In this document: piece after piece, positions 12,423-25,500 of the stretch | How the letters are laid out: every line of letters starts with the position of its first letter | Numbering within the stretch: the first letter of the stretch is position 1 | From: Lamellibrachia columna | Taxonomy: Eukaryota > Annelida > Polychaeta > Sabellida > Siboglinidae | Assembly (NCBI GenBank): GCA_963662155.1 | Contig: OY759266.1 | Location: forward strand, 9,644,098 to 9,708,097 | Reading direction: 5' to 3' | Length of the DNA: 64,000 bases | Made by a program: the position numbers and the translations under genes | Notes under the pieces: generated by a model | Seen by the model: the letters and a program-made list of their open reading frames with translations, nothing else | Told to the model about the DNA's origin: nothing | Databases searched by the model: none

Positions 12423-12828
12423 GATTCACAAGACTGAACCACAGGCACAGTCATGGCATGAATCCCAGGACTGAACCACAGGTAGACTCAGTACAGTTAT
12501 GGCATGAATCCCAGGACTGAACCATGTGCAAATTCAATACAGTCATGGCATGAATCCCAGGACTGAACCATGTGCAAATTCAATACAGTCATGGCATGAA
12601 TCCCAGGACTGAACCATGGGCAGACTCAGTACAGTCATGGCATGATTCACAAGACTGAACCACAGGCACAGTCATGGCATGAGTCGACCCCAAGACTGAA
12701 CCACAGGCACACTCAATACAGTACATCATGGTATGAGTCCCTGCTAATGCTGAACCACAGGCAGACTTAGTACAGTCATGGCATATGTAACGGAACGAAT
12801 CCAAAGACTGAACCACAAGCACACTCTG
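12423..12828. repeat. 46-bp satellite, block 3 (degenerate)
   Basis: About nine units, several truncated or with small insertions (for example GAGTCGACCCCAAGACTG and GTACATCATGGTATGAG). The higher divergence at this edge fits the decaying margin of an array. Confidence 0.88.
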
Positions 12829-12962
12829 AAAAAAAGAATATTAATTAATCTGAAAAATAAGTCAGACAGTTTTGAGTCACTATTGCATTTCCTAACTCTC
12901 AGTACACATTAAATTGTCCACATAAATTGACTGATTAAATATTTCGATCAATAGTGCATATA

Positions 12963-13057
<95 letters not shown>

Positions 13058-13431
13058 TATACATGTGCTGTAAACAATTGGTACATTTCTCCTGCTATCA
13101 GCGCAAGGCATTAATTTCTTTTCAAGAATACTCGGGAGTCCTCGATTACTATTTACAAACAATATTCACGTGTTCGGGGAATCCTATGCTTATGACGTCA
13201 TTACGACGTATCGGTTGTATATCTTATTTTTGAGTGACCATAACTACAATTTTTATTTATAAATATGTTATTATCTATTTTTGCTTGGCATTAATGGTCT
13301 AAAGAACACCATTGTCTAAAAACAATATTTTATTGATTACGGAAATGACCGAATGCGTTCAAAAACAAGGTCCTCATGATGGATTCGCATCATATGTAAA
13401 CAAACGCGATGACAAATAGTGTCTCACTGTT
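12829..13431. other. Interval upstream of GMCL1, including a (TA)n microsatellite
   Basis: Non-coding. A long (TA)n tract runs about 12967-13053, followed by unique sequence with TGACGTCA and CACGTG motifs and the presumed GMCL1 5' UTR. ORFs made of Tyr-Ile repeats here are artefacts of the TA tract. Confidence 0.7.
13167..13200 (+). promoter_or_regulatory. E-box CACGTG and perfect CRE TGACGTCA upstream of GMCL1
   Basis: CACGTG at 13167-13172 and the palindromic cyclic-AMP response element TGACGTCA at 13193-13200 lie about 235 bp upstream of the GMCL1 start codon. They are plausible CREB/ATF and bHLH sites. No TATA box is evident, so the promoter would be TATA-less. Confidence 0.4.
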
Positions 13432-16400
13432 ATGGGTAACGTGGTTCCCCACGCAATTTTACACGGGCGGAAAAGGAAATTCGATGATGTAGAACAACAA
13501 GAGGCCGATGCGGAAGAGGATAACTTAAACACACCTAAAAAGTAACGTTATTTCTCAAACACAATCTAAATTCAATAAGTTCACGCTTTTATTTAATATT
13601 GCTGCTTAATAATAGCAACTTACACAACGGGAACTAATTACTGTTGCATTTTGTAACCGTACATTGTGCATGTTCTTTTATTTTGCTACAATAAACGTTA
13701 CAGATATGAGCGATATTTAAATGCTTTCCATTCATGCAAGCATCTCGTAGACGTAGTTCAAATGGTTGGCTTCGACTCGATCGATATCAACTATCACTCA
13801 GTAGTCCAAGCACCATCCTTTTTATATTAAATGCGTTTTAATTAACGATGGTGGTCAACATTTTGTTCCATGCTATGCCTAGGGCTAGGCTATCTATGCC
13901 TAGGCTATGCCTATGGGCGTGGTCCACGGGCATGGCATTTATCAAGTAATATCTGCCTATATATATACGATATATATATATGCCTAAATCATACCCAGGG
14001 GGTACCAATCCAAAATGTAACTAGCTCGGTAGAATCTGGTCCGTGTGATCCCAGGTATAGTGCATCAGTTGCAAAATCTGAAACACTAAAATGCTAAATA
14101 TCACTATTATATTAAGTAGCAAGTATTATTCAGAATTGTTTACATGTATTAATATTTATGTTGATGTATAAATATATGTTAACTGGCTTAGATTGCAATC
14201 ATAAATAGCTACAAAATTTGCTATATTTTGTACCATAGATGTGCATAATATACAACAGCATGTGTAGTATATATAGTATCCTAGCTTATTGTTCTGCTAT
14301 GGCAACATTTTTGTATTCCTCTGTTTATTGTTCTGGTAATATGTGAACCAAGAATTGTTTAGATGGTTTGTAATAATATATGTGGTGAGTCTGGTGAAAA
14401 TGGTGTCTTAATAATAAACAAGTTATTTTTGTGTTGTAGAAAGAAACTTAAATCGACAAGCAAATACATCTTTGAGACACTCTTTGTGAATGGCGAAGGC
14501 AGCGACATCAAACTGGTGGCACTTGGCAAAGTATGGCCACTGCACAAAGTCTACCTCTGTCAGGTATTGCATTTATTAATATTGATTGAACAAGATTGAC
14601 GTCCATAGCAACAAGGTCTAGATTTCAAGTGGACAAAGAAGTCATTGGCTTATTGAGAGTACAAAAAAAATTTTTTCCATCTTGTCTGTGTCCCACCCAT
14701 GTTGGTTATCTGTTAGCTCAGTTATTAAACATATTAACATTGGTGACACTTACACAATCAGGAGACAACTTATTCAAATTTGTTATTGTCTTAAGTGACA
14801 AAGCATATTTTCTAATTCCCAATCTACATTGTTCTTGTACTAATTCTACTTGAAAAATTCACATGTGATTGCGATGTATATTGAAGTTGATCGACAAAAA
14901 CTTTGTGGATGCTAGGGTAAAGGGTTGGAATATTACAGAAAAGTTATTTCTGTAGTCACAAGGCAACTGGTTTAGCCACCGAGAGAGACATTTCAGCTTA
15001 AGTATCACAACTATCAATTGTTAAGTCAATTGTTAATGACAAGTATTTCTTGGAACGTTTCGTGTTGCCTGAAAGATTGATGTCTCTATTTCAGTCTGGC
15101 TATTTTGCCAGCATGTTCAGTGGGTCTTGGAAGGAGTCAGACCTTGATGTCATACATATGAATTTCCCAGATGAAAATATTACAGAGAGTGGTAAGAATT
15201 AAAGTGGTTTTCAATGATTGCAAAATACTTAGGTTCATTGATGTTAAAATCTGTAGTGTGTGAACAGTTTTTTTACGTGAACAGTTTAAAAAACAGTGCA
15301 TGAATAGTTTAAGAAACAGTTTTTTTTAAATCATTAAATGAATTGACTCTGATCATTAGATCAGGTAACTTAATAAAGTATGAATAGCTTTATGTCATAG
15401 TATAAGTGCCACATCAAAGATTACTACTTAAATTAAAAGCCCATGGTATCGGGGATAGCATAACTGACTGGATAGAACAATGGCTGACTGACAGAAGACA
15501 ACGAGTTGTAGTAGATGGAGAAGTTTCAAATTGGAAATCGGTTTTGAGTGGGGTACCTCAATGATCAGTATTAGGACCTATATTATTCTTAATTTATATC
15601 AATGACTTGGACGACAGTATAACAAGTAACGTACTGAAATTTGCGGATGACACAAAACTGTTTAGAAAAGTTAATACTGATGGTGATAAACAACATTTAC
15701 AAAATGATCTAGACAGATTAGTGAAATGGTCTGAGAAATGGCAGATGCTGTTCAATTTTGGGAAATGTAAATGCCTACATACAGGACATGGGAACTTGAA
15801 TGTAAACTATAAAATGGGAGATACTGTTCTGGGTACTACTGTAAAAGAAAAGGACTTAGGAGTTACAATAAGCGCTGATATGAAAGTTTCAGAGCAGTGT
15901 GGTATTGCAGCTTCAAAGGGTAATCAAATTCTTGGATTGATTAGAAGAAACATAACGTACAAGGGAAAAAAGTTAATTATACCTCTTTATAAAGCAATAG
16001 TTAGACCTCATTTAGAATACTGTATACAAGCATGGAGACCATATCGTAAGAAGGATATAGATACGCTTGAACGCATACAAAGGAGAGCAACTAAAATGAT
16101 TCCAGAACTGAGAGACCTTAGTTATGAAGAACGCTTGAAAGAATGTGGTTTAACAACTCTAGAGACAAGGAGGTTAAGAGGAGATCAGATTGAAGTTTTT
16201 AAGATATTGAATGGGTATGAAAATATTGATAGAAATATGTTTTTCTCACTCAAGAAGGATAGCAGAACTAGAGGACATGAGGTAAAATTAGTAAAGGATC
16301 AATGTAGATTGGACATCAGGAAGCACTCGTTCTCACAGAGGACAATAAATGAATGGAACAAATTGTCTACAGATTGTGTAACTGCTAGCAGCGTGAATAT

Positions 16401-19400
16401 GTTTAAAAATAAGGTAGACACATATCTCATGAGGGCGGGTTATAAGTAGATGAACATTGTTGGACTCTCGATAAGCCAATGGCTTCCTTGTCCACTTGCC
16501 ATCTGGGCCTTTGGCTTGGATGGCAAATCTTGTTAAATCTTGTTAAATCTTGTATATAGAGGCAAGCAACCTTCACGGTTTTTCCACAGAATTCTGACTG
16601 GGCCCAATAAAAAATTACTTAATAGTTTGTCAGATGATTTCATGAAAAAAATAATGCATTTGCAGAAATGAGCTAGTATGTCATAGTGGATACTAGATAG
16701 GCTTGATTTTTTACAAAGCGATTCTAAAATGAGACAAGTGAAAAAAATTAATTTTAGATGCAGCTTTAATTACGTGAAGATTGTCACTGAGTGAAGCGTG
16801 ACTGTGTTTGTTGCAGCCCTGCGCGTGGCCCTGGGTTCGCTCTACCAGGATGACGTCCTCCTGGAGCCTGTGGGGGCAGTTAGTGTCCTTGCTGCTGCCA
16901 CCCTGCTTAGTCTCGTAGGTGTTTCTCACTCATATAAGGGAAAGCGGGGCATGTCCGCACGCTGGGGCACGTCCATACACCTCATTATTGTGTTAACTGT
17001 AGTATGCAATAGCATCTAAAACACAGAACAAACACATGAGAAAAAAACTTCAAATAAAAGTCGCACCCACAATAGTACATGCACATAGATGTGCTGACAT
17101 TGTTGTAAACTTTGTTTCATTGTTGTTGTCATTGCGCAAATATACTTCACTAATATAAACCAGGTTTACCAAAAAACAGCTGTGTGTTGCAGTTAAAATG
17201 ATTATAGTTTTGTTTAAATAATAATTATGATGGTATGATGTGGACATTGTAATAATATGGGGCCTACGCATTTAATTGTCACCAGCATCAGATTGCCAAG
17301 TTGTTCGCCGGGGCTGAGATCAACCATGATAACAGATTTCTGTCAGCTTCTGCGACATGGGTGTCACCCATTTTATCCACAATAGGAATAATTACAAGTG
17401 CAGTTCGCATTTAACATAATGGTTTGGGGAGGATGTTTTTGCTAAGTTCTTGATTTTTAAATCCTGATTTTCTGATAACAAATGTGCTTACATTTTTAAT
17501 AATGGGAATTGTAAGCAAAACTTGACATGCTGAGAACTCAAGAGCAAGTGTCACAGTTACTCAAATAAATCCATTGTGAATGATCACTTTTGCCAAGTTG
17601 GTAATTTGTCGAGATGAAACATCTCTTCTCTCGCTGTCAGTTGCTGTTGTGACTATGACTGCTCACTTAGTTCACACTGTAGGAGTCCTCTCCAGGTCTA
17701 TCAATCTTGTGCACCACTGCTTTGAGTCTATACTTTTTTCTTCTTAAAACTTTGTTTTAGTACATCTTTGTTTGGGGCAACCTCTGTTTCTAGACAATTG
17801 AAAGAATAGAGTTTGTTTTGGAAGTCATATGAGCCACATGACCTGTCCATCTGAGGTTTATTTGCATAAGTAGCTGTTCCAGACTCGGGATATTTTCTCT
17901 TTTGAGTATTTCTTTGTTGATCATGTGATCTCTCCATGATGCGTCTAAGGTGTCCTTATAACCTATTTGTTGAGATGAAACATAACCTGTTACATTACAG
18001 GATGGCCTCATCGTGCAGTGCGCAGACGTTCTACAGGAAACCATTAGGTATGTTCCATTGTTCACCAGACTGTTATTTATCTAAAATCACAGTTGTTAAA
18101 ATCTAGCAAGTCCAATATAGAGGTATGAAAATGCCAAATGGATGATGTTTATTTATTATGGGGATTAAGTGTAAGCCTTGTTTGGCACACTGATGTTTTT
18201 AAAACAAAGAAATGTGAGCTCCATAACCTAACGACAAGCCTGTTGACTTGACTTCAGGTTCCTGTAGTCCACATTTCGACACATAAAGCAGTAGCAGCAT
18301 TCGTAGAACAGATATATGATATGTGTTTATTTACATTTGATTAATAAACCATGTTTTGGTTCTTTTACCATTAAAGCTGTGGAATTTTATGTGTTAGTCA
18401 AAATTTCTGTTCATCTTCTAAACAGCTATGATTGTGGGTTGCTCATTATAAAGCCACCACAACAGGAAACTAAGCAACATTCTTTGATGAACATTTCATG
18501 ATATAATCATCACTGAAGTTTGTTCCACTTTCTGGCATTACAAGCTCGCAAACATGAATGTATGTTTTTTTTTGCGTCTGTCTCAGTGCAAAGACAGTGT
18601 GCAAGTACCATTCGGCAGCTGTCACATATGGTCAGCAACAACTGGCACTTGAGTGCATTGATTGGCTAGAAAAGAACCTTATGACATCACAGACTGTTGA
18701 GCTACTGCGAGATATAAGGTAGTTATTATTTATTCAGTGTATATTCTTTGAGTTCAGTGATATTCTTTGAGTTCAACGTATACTGATTTATATAACTTTA
18801 AATTAATAAAATAACAAACAAGTCAAGGTGATTTTGTTTATGTTTGCTTACATGTTAGTTATTTTCATAAATTTTAACTTCCACAAACAACTACCTAATT
18901 TTCATTACCATCAGCAATATCTCAGTTTTCATGTGAATGAATCATCTCTCATTGTTCTAATGATTAGTGGAATAAGAACAACAACTCTTTAATTTTTTTC
19001 AAGATGCGCAGTTTCTGAGTGAACAAAACAGGAGTTCAGTAGCTCAGTGGACCAGACATAAAATTATTACTCTTAGGTCAGATATTAATGTTCAGTCACT
19101 GGAGATAGATAATATTGACCCAGCAGCAGAAGCAGCAGTGGCAGCAGTATCCTGTATCAACTGTCTGTTTTGTTGTAGCTGTCAACTGATGGAGAAACTG
19201 GTGCTGTCTGACAATCTGTTTGTCATCCAGGTAGAAATGGACTTGTACTCGATGCTCAAGAAGGTAATGTATTATGTAATTATTACATGTCATCTTTCTG
19301 TTGTTGCTCACCACTTTCCCCCGGGGTGAGGCTGGCACCAATAGCTTTCGCCGATTTTTTTTTCCTTCATCATTGTTCCCATTTCACTGCCGTCTCCACC

Positions 19401-22400
19401 GCCCATCTCCACATCCCCCATCCCTCACTCTTTAATTCACTCCACCAAATCTCTCTTCACGCAGTCCTCCCATTTCCACTCTGAGCGCATCCGATCTCTT
19501 CATCAACCATTCCCCATCTTTTTTCCACCACTTTAACCAGCTTCTTATCAGCTTTAGACATACTATTTTTAAAATATGTATACACACTATCACATATGCA
19601 TTCACACACACACACGCACGCACACACGCATACACAACCACATGCACGCACGCACACACGCATACACAACCACATGCACAAATGCACATGTACAAGTATT
19701 TGCATTTACATATTAGTAAATATGCATGTAGAAATTTGGATAACATAATTTAAAAAAAGGTTAACACTGTGTTTTGTCTTCCTGAAGTGGCTGTTCCTTC
19801 AGTTACACCCAATATGGCAGGGGAAGCTTCGGGATCTGACCAGGGAGACTGAGCCATTCTTCCGGAGTCGAGGTTTGTCCGAGCCTCTTGATATTTTTAT
19901 AAAATGCTTTACCTGTGCACTTAATACAGGTGGGACCCTTTGTCACTGATGACACTTAATACAGGTGGGACCCTTTGTCACTGATGACACTTAATACAGG
20001 TGGGACCCTTGGTCACTGATGACACTTAATACAGGTGGGACCCTTGGTCACTGATGACACTAAATACAGGTGGGACCCTTGGTCACTGATGACACTTAAT
20101 ACAGGTGGGACCCTTGGTCACTGATGACACTTAATACAGGTTGGACCCTTTGTCACTGATGACACTTAATACAGATGGGACCCTTGGTCACTGATGACAC
20201 TTAATACAGGTGGGACCCTTGGTCACTGATGACACTTAATACAGGTGGGACCCTTTGTCACTGATGACACTTAATACAGGTGGGACCCTTGGTCACTGAT
20301 GACACTTAAGAAAGGTGGGACCATTGGTCACTGATGACACTTAATACAGGTGGGACCCTTGGTCACTGATGACACTTAATATAGGTGGGACCCTTGGTCA
20401 CTGATGACACTTAATACAGGTGGGACCCTTGGTCACTGATGACACTTAATACAGGTGGGACCCTTGGTCACTGATGACACTTAATACAGGTGGGACCCTT
20501 GGTCACTGATGACACTTAATACAGGTGGGACCCTTGGTCACTGATGACACTTCATGTGGTTGTCATTGCTAGGCTGCATAGATGAGGAGATATATTCACA
20601 CACTGATTCCGATAAGTTTTGGCTCCCCTGGAGGTTGGACTGTCCCTTGTTTGAGCCAATGGAGACAACTGTTTATCATGAAGAGAGAATGGTTTCTTAG
20701 CTTGGTGAAGCCAATATAGAACATAGTATAGCCTCTTTCTCTACAGCTGGACTGACATGTGAAGACTTCCTGTCTACCGTGCGAGGGGCGCCATTTTCCA
20801 TCATGTTCCGAGGGCTCCGAAACCAGCACCTTGTGAATGACCTTGCTTCTGTAAAGATACTAGAGCAGGACCATATCATCCCCATGGGTGAGTCAGGTTT
20901 TTTACGTGTACTCATACCCCACCACCCCCAGTTCAATGGACTGGTCCGTTAGCAAAGTGGGGCCGATTCCAACATTATGCAGTTAATAATACTGTGTGTA
21001 GAGTGTGGAACAGATGTTTGGTAGGGAGTCCTGGAACAGTTCAACTGTTGTGTTAATAACACTTTAAAATTACCATTAAACAGTATTTTGTGTGAATGGA
21101 AGATTGGCTAGCAACAACAGACATGATTCAGGGTCATATTCATGCAGTATCTTCTGTCTGTTAATAAATAGGTTTACATATGTACCATGCCATATATACA
21201 TATATGGAAATCCTGGTTTCTATCTTTCCAAATTAACGTTGGCTCAGTGCTGTATTTTGACGACATTTGGAAGAAGCAAACACCCAGAAAGCATAATAGA
21301 ACTTAAATATATCAACAGTTTGAACAAATGGCTCAAATTGTTTGGAGGCCCGATGCCGATAATTAATGTGAGACCACAAACAAAGACCCTGTGTTGTTTC
21401 ACACCATATGCAATATTTACACTGATAACAATTTAGCAAATTATAAATGTGAAAGAAGCGTAAATGTAACATCCAATGCAACAGGAGCATAAACTGCCCT
21501 AATTTGGCGGTTGACAACATCAAAGCATGGAATTGGTGAGAGTTGTCTAGTATCAAGCATAGTCTCAAGGCCAAATACCTTTCCTCTTTACGCACATAAA
21601 GTAACTTATTTGTGTTTTCCGGAAAGTGCCTTATCGCTATTAAAAATACAGTTAATTCAGAGGCTGATAGGCCTGTTCAGTTTCTGAAAGGGATATTTTT
21701 ACACAACACAAAACTGCACCTTTCGTGCCACCGACTGCAGGATTTTGCCACCAGCTATGAAACAACAAGTTGTGATTTAGCCCTGCAAATTCAAAGTAAA
21801 ATGGTGGAAAATCTTCTTTGAAAAATAGAAGATATTCTAAAAATGACAGATTGTTTACAATTGGAGGAAGCCTGAAACATGGGATATTTCATCTGATGAC
21901 TGTGAGAACATGAGATAAGAACCAAACGTGGCAGTCTCATGCTAAAAACAGGAAGCTCTAGCAGCTGATTCTGGGTTTTGTACTGACCGTTGTGTGTTTC
22001 AGAGTGGCTCATGTCCGGCTACAGGCGACAGTGGCTGCAGATGTTGCAAGTGGAGCAGGGCCAGGACCAAGGGTCAGTTGTTGTCTACATTGTCCCACTT
22101 GATCACCCATTCCATTCATTTATCGTCTGCAAAGAAAATGTACAAATACAATCAATGTCCAAAGACAATCAAAACTTGGAAGAAAATTGGAATAAAAACT
22201 TGGAAGAAAATTGGAATTTTAGAGTTTTGGTACTTACAGAAGTAAAACTGGTGTTGTCTAAAACATGTGTATACATATTTATTTCACTAGCTGAAAGTAT
22301 GTTGCCATTTGAAGTGTTGTGAATAAATATTAAGATGTTGCCAGTTAGGTATACACAAATTAGTTGCATGAGTCGAATCAGCTTAGTCACATCAAGATGA

Positions 22401-22523
22401 GACATTGTCACAAACAAACAAAAATAAAAGTGTCACATCTTCATCCTGGGGTCATAGATGAACCCTGAAAGTTTGGTGCTCAAGATAGCGTAAGATACAC
22501 ACGTTCGCATGCAGGCACGCAAA

Positions 22524-22565
<42 letters not shown>

Positions 22566-25500
22566 AACTGGATTTCAGTAAGAGGTAACATTTTAATCAT
22601 GAAATGTGTGTTATTGTTGCAGGCCTAACGAGGAACCAGAGACGACTGCGTTCAAGTTTCCCGATGAATCATTGCGCTGCGGCCGGGTGCTGTACAAGGA
22701 AGGAGATGTGAGTTCTTGCAGTGTTTTGCAAACTGTGTTAATTTTATAAACTCTGACTATGTACATAATAATAATGACAATAAAATTAAATCTTAACAGT
22801 TTGTTGATTTTATATGTTCCCAATGTGGCTGAGGTAGGGGCGCTTTGAGACTTGTCCTATATTTCTACAAGAAATAGATTTGTTACATTGGTCAAACTGA
22901 AGGATCACAACACAGTATAAAATGGGTAGTGTCAGTGTGACATAGTCAAACATGTTTGGCTGAATATTACATAGTTAGCATATATGACTTTAAACATATA
23001 AATCACTATAAAACACAACATTTCTAGAGGGGTTTAATTCTATGGAAACATGGTTTTCAAGATATTATTGGTGAGGATGATGCATGCATGGTTTTAAATC
23101 TGTTATCACACAGAGAAAATGCAGTGAACTTTTTTCTAGCTGCTTGCATAAGATAGTACTAATGCTTCTGTCTTATTTGGCTTGGTTAAAAACATGGAGT
23201 GGTTGTTTGAAGTAACTTTCATATCTTCAGTTGAGTACACAAGAGCACTATGTGCAACAATTATTGGATTAGTAGCAGCCAAAACAATCACCTCTGTATG
23301 AATGCATTTGGCCATAGGCAGCACCAGTTTAACAAGATTTAACAAGATTGCCATCCCAAACAACAAGTTCCAGATGGCAAAGTGGACAAGGAAGCCATTG
23401 GCTTATCGAGAGTCCAACAATTTTCTCATCTATGTGTAGCCCACCCTTATCAAATATCTGTCAATTCTATTTTTAAACATATTCACACTGCTAGCATTAA
23501 CACAATCATTTGGCAGTTTGTTCCATTCATTTATCACCCTCTGTGAGAAAGAGTACTTTCTCATGTCCAACCTACACTGCTCCTTAACTAATGCTGCTTT
23601 GTGTCCTCTTGTTCTACTGCCTTCTTTAAGTTTTCAGAACATATTCCTATCAATATCCTCATAACCGTTCACTATTTTAAATACTTCTATTTGGTCTCCT
23701 CTTAGTCTCCTGGTCTCTAGTGTTGATTGTAATAAGCGACTTTCATAACTATAACTTAGTTAGAACATATTAATTAGGCAAAATAGGGGTAGATTGGGGT
23801 AGCAGGGTTAGATATCTCAAATGCATTTTTCACTTTACAGTAGTCTTGAAAGAAAATAGTGCTGTCCCAACAAGCAGTGTATTTAATTATATTTTGAGAA
23901 TTCTAATTGGACGATACATTCACCTTCGTAATTTTGTGGCTGAATGTGTGTCGTCATTAATGTTGTCATAAATGCTGTCATTTGTGTTGTCATTAGTGTT
24001 ATCATTGATGTTGCTTCCATGCTGTCTGCCTGTGCAACCGCTGTCCACCTGTTTGTAGTACTGCTGGAGGTGGACGGGCTACAACTTTGGTGTCGACCTT
24101 CTACTGTCTTTCACTAACAGGTCAGTGCAGCCATTTCTAACCAGATTTAACAAGACTGCCATCCAAAGCAACAACTTACAGATGGCAAGTGGATAAGGAA
24201 GCCATTGGTTTATCAAGAGTCCAACAAGTTTTCTTATATGTGTTGTTTGTGTACAGTGCACCCTTATATGATGTTTATCAAGTCTGGCTTTGTACATATT
24301 CACACAGCTAGTATTTACATTAGTAGATCATTTATTCCTTTGATTGTTTTATATCCAATGAAAATATATTTATTTCCATAAACATTTAATATTAAAAAAT
24401 TACTGGGTTTTTATTGTTACATGACATTCCTTTAGAAATTTTTCATAATTAAAGTCTCTCAGTGGCACCGCTGTTGTGGTGAAGATGCCCATTGATATTG
24501 TCTACGTTCAACAATTACTCAATTTAAACAGAATCTTTATCTAGGTGGGGTGTTTCCCTTATAAAACCTCTTCTCCTGTCATGGAGAGTGATTGAACCTT
24601 TATCCTGGAAGATAGCTGGCTAATCACTCACTACTATGGATATGTGTGGATAAGTGGGTATAAATAAATAGGTAGTGCTTAGCACATCCGCTTTGCGTGC
24701 CAGAGTTCTGGCTTCAAAATCTGGACCAGTCTCGGTGCATTTGGTTAAAAACCTGGCTCTGAACGTTGGGGATGGTGTATCCCTCGTGATTCGGACGATC
24801 GTGTTAATGGTGGTCCCGTCTCATTAATTTGGGATGTTAAAGAACCACTGAGGATGACATGCACCCTGACAGTGACCACCCTCAGTGCCAGCGAAGAAAG
24901 GTCGGTTTGGCATCGCGTTGAATGAGAATGCGTTCTCGTAAGACCAGAATATTCTGGTAACCACAATATACAGACTAGAACTTACCAGATGCTGGAAACG
25001 AACAACAGGGGACAGATCATTAATTTACTTCCAGTTTCATTTCATATGAATAAAGAGCATCATTCCAGTATGCTTTCTGTGGTCAAGTCTACTGCTGTTG
25101 TTGCTTTTAGGTTGTTCACGCTGCGACGGAATACACATCAACAGACAACCCCTGGTGCCGCCTGCCTGAAGAATGAGAGACACGTAATGTTCAAGTATGA
25201 CTGCTTTAATTCCAAACTTCCCAACAGTGGCGCCACTTACCATTTCACCACTGCCAACTGACACTGCAGGATTTGCGCATCTTTATTCCATTTGGTAAAA
25301 TCTTAATTTTTTTAAAGAAATCTCAGTTTCAGTTGCGCCCAATTGTGGATAGTGTTTGCATTGAAAATGTGTATAGAAACATAATTACATTTGTTTTTCT
25401 TTGAAACTATGTTATGTTACTCAAGCGCACAGTTGCAATGATGTAGGAAGTCGTAAACAATAATCACGTTGCCCAGCAAACCAGTTTATGCCACACCGCA

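Noticed and set aside
12892..13162. Tyr-Ile repeat ORFs
   Set aside because: Produced by the (TA)n microsatellite.
19432..19746. Cys-Val-rich minus-strand ORFs
   Set aside because: Translation of the CA/CG-rich microsatellite-like stretch in a GMCL1 intron.
19917..20555. CRISPR-like regular repeats
   Set aside because: Units are contiguous tandem repeats without variable spacers and lie in an animal intron.
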